Assembly: GCF_004028155.1 (NCBI RefSeq)
Contig: NZ_SBII01000010.1
Location: forward strand, 1-64,000
Direction of reading: 5' to 3'
Length of the DNA: 64,000 nucleotides
Origin: Flavobacterium cerinum
GTDB taxonomy: Bacteria; Bacteroidota; Bacteroidia; Flavobacteriales; Flavobacteriaceae
The notes beneath the pieces were generated by a model. That model was not told where the DNA came from, searched no databases, and worked only from the letters and a program-made list of their open reading frames with translations. The translations under genes were made by a program, and so were the position numbers. Shown here piece after piece: positions 46,362 through 54,320 of the stretch; position 1 is the stretch's first letter, and every line of letters starts with the position of its first letter.

Positions 46362-46833
46362 ATTTAATCGGTATCCATATTTCTTCTTCCGATTTTGGAT
46401 CTCCATTTTTATATTTTGAACCTAATAGTTCAAAATGCGGCCTGTTATCCAATTCATAACCAGAACTAGGCAGCCATTCTTTAAAAATATACCCAAACAC
46501 CTCTGCTCCATTTTCGGGATTACCAATGTAATGAAACACGGCATATTTTCCTCCGGGCAGGATATAAGTCTCCATACCATCCGGAACAGTATCAAAAGCT
46601 ATTACTTCAAGGGCCGCCCATTTTTTGAATTCAGCAGCAGGATTAAAGTTTTCAAAGTAGTTGTCATCATATACCTGCATCGAATATAAATCGGAACCAA
46701 TAGTATCTTTAACCTGACTCCTTACAGGCATAAAATTTTTCCAAAGCTCAAAGGTTTTATTATTGACTAGCGACATGATAATATGCTTACCGATGAGTTT
46801 TTTTTCCTGGATGGTTTGTATGGTTGGGGTCAT
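46360..46833 (-). CDS. GyrI-like small-molecule-binding protein
   Basis: This 157-residue protein consists of one effector-binding domain of the GyrI/SOUL type found at the C-terminus of some AraC regulators. IQTIQEKKLIGKHIIMSL begins it, and LPGGKYAVFHYIG, IFKEWLPSSGYELDNRPHFE and EEIWIPIK complete it. No DNA-binding domain is attached. Stand-alone members may bind or hydrolyse hydrophobic toxins. It is followed by a repeat-bearing intergenic region on its 5' side. Confidence 0.85.
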   Translation of the reverse strand: MTPTIQTIQEKKLIGKHIIMSLVNNKTFELWKNFMPVRSQVKDTIGSDLYSMQVYDDNYFENFNPAAEFKKWAALEVIAFDTVPDGMETYILPGGKYAVFHYIGNPENGAEVFGYIFKEWLPSSGYELDNRPHFELLGSKYKNGDPKSEEEIWIPIK

Positions 46834-46914
46834 TTTTATGATATTTGATTATAGCATTGCAAAGATAGGAATGCTTCCATAAGCTCCACGACAATATTCA
46901 ACTTTACGCTTAAT

Positions 46915-46940
46915 AATGCTTCGACAAGCTCAGCATGACA
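46915..46940 (+). repeat. Dispersed repeat unit, copy 1
   Basis: AATGCTTCGACAAGCTCAGC followed by ATGACA recurs at 46974 with two mismatches. The core has partial dyad symmetry (GCTT/AAGC, TGCT/AGCA). A more degenerate third copy may lie at 46870-46895. Short elements of this wording are scattered in many bacterial intergenic regions. Confidence 0.6.
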
Positions 46941-46973
46941 ATCTACTAATTACAACATCACGCTTGACTACAA

Positions 46974-46998
46974 AATGCTTCGACATGCTCAGCATGAC
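46974..46998 (+). repeat. Dispersed repeat unit, copy 2
   Basis: This copy (AATGCTTCGACATGCTCAGC, then ATGAC) starts 59 bp after copy 1 and in the same orientation. Its inner part GCTGAGCATGTC on the minus strand is more symmetric than in copy 1. Confidence 0.6.
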
Positions 46999-47044
46999 CT
47001 GTAATCCTTTGATTTTATGACTTTCAAACTCTATGATTAAAGTT

Positions 47045-47392
47045 TTATTTATTCATCTGATAAGTAGTTAGTTTTTTTATCAATCCCTCTTCCATTTCAA
47101 AAACATCACAAAAAACAGCATCAAGAAGATTACCTGATTTGAATCTTGCCTGTACTGCACCCTCTGCAATTACTACATTGTTTTCTTCTACCATCTTTAT
47201 GATAGTAACAGTAGGAAGACCGGTAAAAGCATCATTCTCAATTTCATTATCAAAAGCTTCTTTTCCCTGAATATTGATGAATTGCGGCATATACCACACT
47301 ACATCTCCCGTAAGACAGGATAGTATCATTTCATGATCTCCGGCATTAAAACCGTCCATGTATTTTTGTACAGTAAGTTTGTTTTGTGTCAT
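47045..47392 (-). CDS. SnoaL/NTF2-like small protein
   Basis: This 115-residue protein folds as an NTF2-like cone: an N-terminal helix with YMDGFNAGDHEMILSCLT, VVWYMPQFINIQGKEAFDNEI, and final strands ARFKSGNLLDAVFCDVFEMEEGLIKKL broken here for length. SnoaL-like proteins include isomerases, hydrolases and binding proteins. Catalytic residues cannot be assigned. It lies alone between the repeat region and uvrA. Confidence 0.85.
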   Translation of the reverse strand: MTQNKLTVQKYMDGFNAGDHEMILSCLTGDVVWYMPQFINIQGKEAFDNEIENDAFTGLPTVTIIKMVEENNVVIAEGAVQARFKSGNLLDAVFCDVFEMEEGLIKKLTTYQMNK

Positions 47393-47556
47393 TTGGTTGA
47401 TTTTATTATAACAAAGTACCTTCTAGTGCCTATATAACGCTGCGTAAACAGGACAACTGGCAGGATGGTTTTAAACAAATTATATTTCAATTTAAATATA
47501 ACACTTTTAACAACTTCTTACCTAAACCCTCTGTATTAAAATAGCTTAAAAAAGAG

Positions 47557-47564
47557 TAACTTTG
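47557..47564 (+). promoter_or_regulatory. -7 element of uvrA
   Basis: TAACTTTG matches TAnnTTTG and ends 19 bp before ATG 47584. Transcription would start near 47570, which rules out the TTG codon at 47569 as a translation start. Confidence 0.6.
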
Positions 47565-47583
47565 CGTTTTGCACAAAAAAGCT

Positions 47584-50415
47584 ATGCTAGATACTACAGA
47601 TAATATAGAAGTATTGGGTGCCCGCGCCCACAATCTTAAGAATATAGACGTTACCATTCCGCGTGAAAAACTCGTGGTGATCACAGGACTTTCGGGTTCA
47701 GGAAAGTCATCACTTGCATTTGACACCATTTATGCCGAAGGGCAGCGCCGCTACATCGAAACTTTTTCGGCTTATGCACGTCAGTTCCTTGGTGGCCTGG
47801 AGCGCCCGGATGTAGACAAAATTGACGGCCTTAGCCCGGTTATTGCTATTGAGCAGAAAACCACAAGCAAGAGTCCGCGTTCTACAGTAGGTACTATTAC
47901 GGAAATCTATGACTTCCTGCGTCTTCTTTATGCCCGTGGTGCAGATGCTTACAGCTACATGACCGGAGAGAAGATGGTGAGCTACAGCGATGAAGGTATT
48001 AAAGACCTTATTCTTGAAAAATTTAAAGGTAAGCGCATTACTATACTGGCGCCTATTGTACGCAGCCGTAAAGGACATTACCGCGAACTGTTTGAGCAGG
48101 TGTCTAAACAGGGCTTTCTTAAAGTGCGGGTAGATGGCGAGATAAAGGATATTGAAAGCGGTATGAAACTGGATCGTTACAAAAATCACGATATTGAAAC
48201 GGTTATTGACCGTATGCTGGTTGAAGATACTCCTGATAATGATAAACGCCTTGCTGACAGCATCAGGACAGCAATGTACCATGGTGAAGATGTTATGATG
48301 GTTATTGAGCAGGAAAGTGGAGAGGTGCGCTACTACAGTCGTAATCTTATGTGTCCTACTTCGGGCATATCTTACCCTAACCCTGAGCCTAACAACTTTT
48401 CGTTCAACTCACCTAAGGGTGCGTGCCCGCATTGTAATGGCTTGGGTACTGTAAACGAAATAAACCTTAAAAAGATAATACCTGACCCTAAACTATCTAT
48501 CAAAAAAGGTGGTTTTGCTCCACTTGGCGAATATAAAAGCTCATGGATATTTAAGCAGATCGAGATCATTGGGGAAAAATATGATTTCAAACTAACGGAT
48601 GCCATTGAGAAAATCTCTGATGAAGCTATGGACATGATCCTTAATGGCGGAAAAGAGAAATTTACCGTAAGTTCTAAAACACTGGGTGTTGACCGTGAAT
48701 ACAAGGTAGATTTTGAAGGTATTTCGAGCTTTATTAAAACCCAGCATGACGAAAGCGGATCGGCTTCTATTAAACGATGGGCTAAAGATTTCATGGACGA
48801 GGTAGATTGCCCGGTATGCCATGGAACCCGATTAAGAAAAGAGTCATTGTACTTTAAGGTTAATGATAAAAACATTGCCGAACTGTCTGCAATGGACATA
48901 TCTGATCTTGCTGAATGGTTTGAGCACCTGCATGAAAACCTGAACGAAAAACAAAAAGCAATTGCCCTTGAAGTAGTTAAAGAAATAAAATCTCGACTAA
49001 GCTTCCTTGTTGATGTTGGATTGAATTACCTGGCATTAAACCGTGGATCAGGATCACTTTCGGGTGGTGAAGCACAGCGTATCAGGCTTGCAACACAGAT
49101 AGGTTCGCAATTGGTTGGTGTGCTTTATATTCTGGACGAACCAAGTATTGGTTTGCACCAAAGGGATAATGAAAAACTGATCCATTCATTGGAACAGCTA
49201 CGCGATATAGGCAACTCAGTTATTGTTGTAGAACACGACAAAGACATGATTGAGCGTGCCGACTATGTAATTGACATTGGTCCTGCTGCAGGTCGTTTTG
49301 GCGGCCAGATAGTAAGTGCCGGAACTCCTGCTGAATTACTAAAAGAACATACGCTTACAGCGGCTTACCTGAACGGTGAAAAAGAAATTGCCGTACCTAA
49401 AGTGAGAAGAGAGGGCAATGGAAAAACCCTTAAACTTACCGGGGCTACAGGTAACAATCTTAAAAATGTTTCGATAGAGATCCCGTTAGGGAAAATGATA
49501 TGTGTTACAGGCGTTTCGGGAAGTGGAAAATCGACATTGATCAATGGTACACTATACCCTATACTTAATGCCCACTTTTTTAATGGTGTTAAGAAACCGC
49601 AGCCGTACAAAAAAATTGAAGGTTTGGAGCATATCGATAAAGTAATTGATATCGATCAGTCGCCTATTGGCCGTACGCCGCGATCTAATCCGGCTACGTA
49701 CACTGATGTATTCTCGGAGATTCGTTCACTATTTACCCAAACACCAGAGGCAATGATACGCGGTTACAAACCGGGACGTTTCAGCTTTAATGTAAGCGGT
49801 GGGCGTTGTGAAACCTGTGAAGGTTCAGGACTTCGTGTTATAGAAATGAGCTTCCTTCCAGATGTTTATGTGGAGTGCGAAACCTGTCAGGGCAAACGTT
49901 TTAATCGTGAAACACTGGAAATTCGATACAAAGGGAAATCGATATCCGATATATTGGATATGACAGTAGATGAGGCTGTTCCATTCTTTGAGAACATACC
50001 TAAAATCTTTAGAAAAATAAAAACCATACAGGACGTTGGTCTTGGTTATATTACACTGGGACAGCAAAGTACAACACTATCCGGAGGTGAAGCACAAAGG
50101 ATTAAACTGGCTGCCGAACTCTCTAAAAAAGACACCGGAAATACCTTTTACATACTTGATGAGCCTACTACAGGACTTCACTTTGAAGATATCAGGGTAT
50201 TGATGGAAGTGATCAATAAACTGGTTAATAAAGGAAATACGGTACTTATTATTGAACATAATATGGACGTTATAAAACTTGCCGACTACATCATAGACAT
50301 TGGTTATGAGGGTGGTAAAGGCGGCGGACAGCTAATTGCTAAAGGAACACCTGAAGAAGTGGCTAAAAACAAAAAAAGCTATACGGCACATTTCCTGAAA
50401 AAAGAATTATCTTAG
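47584..50415 (+). CDS. uvrA: UvrABC excinuclease subunit A
   Basis: UvrA finds bulky DNA damage for nucleotide excision repair. The 943-residue protein has two ABC modules: Walker A GLSGSGKSS and GVSGSGKST, signatures LSGGEAQRI twice, and Walker B LDEPSIGLH and LDEPTTGLH. The zinc-binding Cys motifs are CPHCNGLG, CPVCHGTR, CETCEGSG and CETCQGKR, all intact. It starts at ATG 47584 behind a good promoter box. The LOG gene follows after 31 bp. Confidence 0.98.
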   Translation: MLDTTDNIEVLGARAHNLKNIDVTIPREKLVVITGLSGSGKSSLAFDTIYAEGQRRYIETFSAYARQFLGGLERPDVDKIDGLSPVIAIEQKTTSKSPRSTVGTITEIYDFLRLLYARGADAYSYMTGEKMVSYSDEGIKDLILEKFKGKRITILAPIVRSRKGHYRELFEQVSKQGFLKVRVDGEIKDIESGMKLDRYKNHDIETVIDRMLVEDTPDNDKRLADSIRTAMYHGEDVMMVIEQESGEVRYYSRNLMCPTSGISYPNPEPNNFSFNSPKGACPHCNGLGTVNEINLKKIIPDPKLSIKKGGFAPLGEYKSSWIFKQIEIIGEKYDFKLTDAIEKISDEAMDMILNGGKEKFTVSSKTLGVDREYKVDFEGISSFIKTQHDESGSASIKRWAKDFMDEVDCPVCHGTRLRKESLYFKVNDKNIAELSAMDISDLAEWFEHLHENLNEKQKAIALEVVKEIKSRLSFLVDVGLNYLALNRGSGSLSGGEAQRIRLATQIGSQLVGVLYILDEPSIGLHQRDNEKLIHSLEQLRDIGNSVIVVEHDKDMIERADYVIDIGPAAGRFGGQIVSAGTPAELLKEHTLTAAYLNGEKEIAVPKVRREGNGKTLKLTGATGNNLKNVSIEIPLGKMICVTGVSGSGKSTLINGTLYPILNAHFFNGVKKPQPYKKIEGLEHIDKVIDIDQSPIGRTPRSNPATYTDVFSEIRSLFTQTPEAMIRGYKPGRFSFNVSGGRCETCEGSGLRVIEMSFLPDVYVECETCQGKRFNRETLEIRYKGKSISDILDMTVDEAVPFFENIPKIFRKIKTIQDVGLGYITLGQQSTTLSGGEAQRIKLAAELSKKDTGNTFYILDEPTTGLHFEDIRVLMEVINKLVNKGNTVLIIEHNMDVIKLADYIIDIGYEGGKGGGQLIAKGTPEEVAKNKKSYTAHFLKKELS

Positions 50416-50446
50416 GCGTATTAGTTGATTAAATTTTTGAATACAA

Positions 50447-51172
50447 ATGGCGAAAGAAAAATACGAGAACGACGACGAATGGATTAATGAAAGCCTGAAG
50501 CAAAAGTCATGGCATGAAATAAGAAGTAATGATTCCTGGGTTATCTTCAAGGTAATGTCGGAATTTGTGAATGGTTATGAAACCATGTCCAGAATTGGGC
50601 CTTGTGTAACCATATTTGGCTCTGCCAGAACCAGTGCTGATAATAAATACTACCTGCTTGCTGAAAAAATAGCCGAAAAGATTACTCGTGCCGGATATGG
50701 CGTGATAACAGGCGGCGGCCCGGGTATCATGGAAGCCGGTAATAAAGGTGCCAGCCAGGGCGGCGGACCATCTGTAGGTCTTAATATAGAACTCCCTTTC
50801 GAACAGCACTTCAATCCATATATCGATCACGATAAGAATGTGAATTTTGATTACTTCTTTGTTCGTAAGGTAATGTTCGTGAAGTACTCACAGGGATTTG
50901 TGGTTATGCCGGGCGGGTTTGGTACGCTGGACGAAATGTTTGAGGCTATAACGCTTATACAAACCAAGAAAATTGCCAAATTCCCTATTATACTGGTAGG
51001 TACACAATTTTGGGGCGGCTTGATGGAATGGATTAAAACAGTAATGATTGAACAAAATAAAAATGCAAATCCTGAAGACCTAAACCTTATTAAAGTCGTA
51101 GATACTGCTGAGGAAGTTGTAGAGGTTATAGATGCTTTTTATAAAAAATACAGCCTTAGTCCTAATTTTTAA
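50447..51172 (+). CDS. LOG-family nucleotide phosphoribohydrolase
   Basis: The 241-residue protein has the LOG signatures GGGPGIMEAGNKGA and PGGFGTLDEMFE, which bind the ribose phosphate and catalyse base release from nucleoside 5'-monophosphates. Members were called lysine decarboxylases in older databases; that name is wrong. Bacterial members are thought to clean up or remodel nucleotides. It follows uvrA by 31 bp and may share its transcript. Confidence 0.92.
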   Translation: MAKEKYENDDEWINESLKQKSWHEIRSNDSWVIFKVMSEFVNGYETMSRIGPCVTIFGSARTSADNKYYLLAEKIAEKITRAGYGVITGGGPGIMEAGNKGASQGGGPSVGLNIELPFEQHFNPYIDHDKNVNFDYFFVRKVMFVKYSQGFVVMPGGFGTLDEMFEAITLIQTKKIAKFPIILVGTQFWGGLMEWIKTVMIEQNKNANPEDLNLIKVVDTAEEVVEVIDAFYKKYSLSPNF

Positions 51173-51291
51173 AAAAAAACGTAGTTGTTTTCTGTATTTT
51201 AACATTGCAGAAAGCAACTTTTTGTTTAGTTTAGTATCTAACGGGAGTACTAAAACTATTTAAAGTACAGTACAATTAATTTTAAGGCAAT

Positions 51292-54129
51292 TTGAATTTA
51301 ATAGCAAGGCTTCTTTTTACTTTACTTCTACTGATGTTTTCAGCGCATCTGTATGCCCAGCACCAAAATAAAATTTTTGTTGAGCTGGATGCTACAAAAA
51401 GAGTATTAAAGGTAAGACAGGAGATTGTTTATTATAATCAAACCCCTGACACTTTAAAACAATTTGTACTTAATGACTGGAACCATGCCTATTCTGATAA
51501 AGATACCCCTTTAGCAAAACGTTTTTCGGACGAATACATAAGGGCATTCCATTTGGCAAAAAGTGAAGAACGTGGCAGTACTGTGATCTATTCTATAATT
51601 GACCAGAATAATCTTTTACTAAGCTGGACACGTCAAAAAAAACATCCGGACATTGTGGATGTTCAGATGAAAAATCCCATCTACCCCAATCATAAATTCA
51701 AATTTACTCTTACCTACGAGGTAAAAATCCCAAACGATCGTTTTACCAAATTTGGCTACAATGATAAAACCGGGAGCTATACCCTTAAAGACTGGTTCCT
51801 AGCGCCTGCACGTGTAGAAAACAACAAGTTCGTTCGATACAGTAATGAGAATCTGGATGATATTGCTAATGGTATAAGCGACTATGAAGTAACCCTTACT
51901 GTACCTGAAAACACTAAAATAACAACCGACCTTTATGTGGGTAATAAGACTACCGACAAAAACGCTGATGTGTTTTATTTAGTGGGCAAAAGCCGAAATA
52001 GCTTTAACCTTATCATTGAACCTGTTAATAGTTTTAACATCTACCTAAATAAATACATAGAAGTTAGCTGTAACCTAAAAGATAACCGTGTTACCGATTT
52101 ACAAAAAACAGCTTTAATTGAAAAAATAACCGAGTTTACTGCTAAAAACCTTGGTGCTTATCCTTATGGTAAAATACTGATCACACAGGCAGATTATGAC
52201 CGTAACCCAATGTATGGATTAAACCAGCTGCCAGCCTTTTTAACCCCCTACCCTGATTCTTTTATTTATGAAATAAGATTCTTAAAAACATACCTTAATG
52301 CTTACTTAAAAAACACTTTAAGACTCGATTCCCGCAAAGACAACTGGCTCTATGACGGTATTCAGATGGAGCTGATGATGAAGTATATTGAAGAGAACCA
52401 TCTTGATAAAAAAATGATGGGACAGCTCTCCAGCTGGGGACTATTGAAAGGACACAATCTTTTTAATATCGACTTTAACGGTCAGTACAACTATGTCTAT
52501 TTACTTACCGCACGTAAAAATCTGGATCAGCCAATAGGCGATCCAAAAAATACATTCATAAAGTTCAACGAACAGATAGCTGGAAAATACAGGGCAGGAC
52601 TAAGTTTTAAATATCTCGATGCTTATTTAGGAGACAGCATCGTATCTCAGAGTATTGCTAAGTTTTATGAGCTGAATATAACAGAAAGACAAACCGATAG
52701 AAAGGATTTTGAAAATATCCTTAAATCTAAAACAACAAAAGATACTGACTGGTTCTTTACTACTTTAGTCAATACCCGTAAGCTTATCGATTTTAAGTTT
52801 GGAAAGATCCATACTGAAAAAGACTCATTGAAAATTACTATTAAAAACAGGACAGAAACAAACGTTCCCGTTTCATTATATGGTTTAAACAAAGGCACTG
52901 TGGTATTTAAACAATGGCTCAATAACATTGAGAAAGACAGCACTTTTACAATACCAAAACAAGGAATAGACAAACTGGCGCTTAATTATAACAATGAAAT
53001 TCCTGAATATAATACCCGTAACAACTGGAAAAAATTAAATAGTTTTTTTCCTAACAACAGGCCTGTAAAGTTTACTTTTTTCCAGGATATAGAAGATCCC
53101 CGCTATAACCAGATCTTTTATGTCCCGAGTTTTACATTTAATATATACGATGGTTTTTCTCCTGGTTTAAGGCTCCACAACAAATCCTTACTCGACAAGC
53201 CCTTTGTTTTTGATGTAGAACCCACCTATTCTGTAAAAACGGGGGAATTAATAGGCTCTTTTTCTTTAATTTTCAATCAATATATACGGGAGCAATCGCT
53301 TTATAGCGTACGTTATTTTATAACCGGATCTACCTTTCATTATGCATCTGATGCCCGATATACAAAATTCACACCTATGATATTGTTCCGTCTTCGGGAG
53401 GATGATTATCGTGAAAATAAAAAACAGTCCATCCTTATCAGGCAGGTGCTTGTAAACCGTGAGAAATCGGCATTTGTAGCAACGGATGATAAAAACGAAA
53501 ACTATTCTGTATTCAATGCACGTTACAGTAAATTTGAATCGGAAATAACACGTCATTATAATTTTTATACTGATATGCAGCTCGCAGGGAATTTTGGTAA
53601 GTTTTCGGGAGAAATTCAATACAGAAGGCTCTTTAATGATAACAGGCGTATCAACCTGCGCCTTTTTGCGGGTACATTTATTTACCGTAGTACTAACTCT
53701 GATTTTTTTAGTTTTGGTCTTGATAAGCCTACAGATTATATGTTTGACTATAACTTTTATGGGAGATCTGAAACTAAAGGTTTATTTAGCCAGCAGTTTA
53801 TAATGGCTGAAGGAGGATTTAAATCGAAACTGGATACCCGTTATGCCAACCAATGGATGACAACTATAAATGCCAGCTTTAATATATGGAACTGGGTAGA
53901 AGTGTATGGCGATGCCGGATTATTTAAAAATCAATACCGTAACGCAAAATTTGTATATGACAGTGGTATACGCTTAAATGTACTTCCTGATTATTTCGAA
54001 CTGTACTTTCCTGTATATTCCAGCAATGGTTTTGAACCAAACGAAGGAAAATATGCAGAAAAAATTCGTTTTGTAGTAACAATTAGCCCCAATACCTTAA
54101 TAAGTCTCTTTACAAGAAAATGGCTTTAG
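51292..54129 (+). CDS. Inactive M1-peptidase-like protein with a C-terminal barrel-like domain
   Basis: The 945-residue protein starts at a TTG codon, because no ATG is in frame upstream and the signal peptide (NLIARLLFTLLLLMFSAHLY, cleaved near AQ) begins there. Residues 25-560 resemble M1 aminopeptidases: the N-terminal beta saddle, then a helical part where DNWLYDGIQMELMMKYIEE replaces the usual WLNEGFA segment. The HExxH zinc motif is absent. Residues from about 590 alternate aromatic and charged strands and end in RKWL, like an outer-membrane barrel or surface antigen. It is likely an envelope protein with a binding or assembly role rather than a peptidase. Confidence 0.78.
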   Translation: MNLIARLLFTLLLLMFSAHLYAQHQNKIFVELDATKRVLKVRQEIVYYNQTPDTLKQFVLNDWNHAYSDKDTPLAKRFSDEYIRAFHLAKSEERGSTVIYSIIDQNNLLLSWTRQKKHPDIVDVQMKNPIYPNHKFKFTLTYEVKIPNDRFTKFGYNDKTGSYTLKDWFLAPARVENNKFVRYSNENLDDIANGISDYEVTLTVPENTKITTDLYVGNKTTDKNADVFYLVGKSRNSFNLIIEPVNSFNIYLNKYIEVSCNLKDNRVTDLQKTALIEKITEFTAKNLGAYPYGKILITQADYDRNPMYGLNQLPAFLTPYPDSFIYEIRFLKTYLNAYLKNTLRLDSRKDNWLYDGIQMELMMKYIEENHLDKKMMGQLSSWGLLKGHNLFNIDFNGQYNYVYLLTARKNLDQPIGDPKNTFIKFNEQIAGKYRAGLSFKYLDAYLGDSIVSQSIAKFYELNITERQTDRKDFENILKSKTTKDTDWFFTTLVNTRKLIDFKFGKIHTEKDSLKITIKNRTETNVPVSLYGLNKGTVVFKQWLNNIEKDSTFTIPKQGIDKLALNYNNEIPEYNTRNNWKKLNSFFPNNRPVKFTFFQDIEDPRYNQIFYVPSFTFNIYDGFSPGLRLHNKSLLDKPFVFDVEPTYSVKTGELIGSFSLIFNQYIREQSLYSVRYFITGSTFHYASDARYTKFTPMILFRLREDDYRENKKQSILIRQVLVNREKSAFVATDDKNENYSVFNARYSKFESEITRHYNFYTDMQLAGNFGKFSGEIQYRRLFNDNRRINLRLFAGTFIYRSTNSDFFSFGLDKPTDYMFDYNFYGRSETKGLFSQQFIMAEGGFKSKLDTRYANQWMTTINASFNIWNWVEVYGDAGLFKNQYRNAKFVYDSGIRLNVLPDYFELYFPVYSSNGFEPNEGKYAEKIRFVVTISPNTLISLFTRKWL

Positions 54130-54292
54130 GACAAGTATTATTATTGCAATTAAGACTTAAAACATAAATTATACCTATTTTTTAGTTTGATTCATTAAAA
54201 AAAAATCATTCAAATCTAAACATCGACACTTTTTATTATCAAAAATGAAATCAAATTTTTATCATGTTTTTATGATATTTCATTCTTTTAAT

Positions 54293-54300
54293 TAAATTTG
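54293..54300 (+). promoter_or_regulatory. Probable -7 element of the E1 fusion gene
   Basis: TAAATTTG matches TAnnTTTG and lies 20 bp before ATG 54321. The -33 element is not obvious. Confidence 0.5.
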
Positions 54301-54320
54301 TAGTCACACAACACCGGTTT

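Noticed and set aside
47710..48899. Long minus-strand open frames (190 and 175 residues) opposite uvrA
   Set aside because: They are antisense shadows of a well-conserved coding gene; no family resemblance or start signals.
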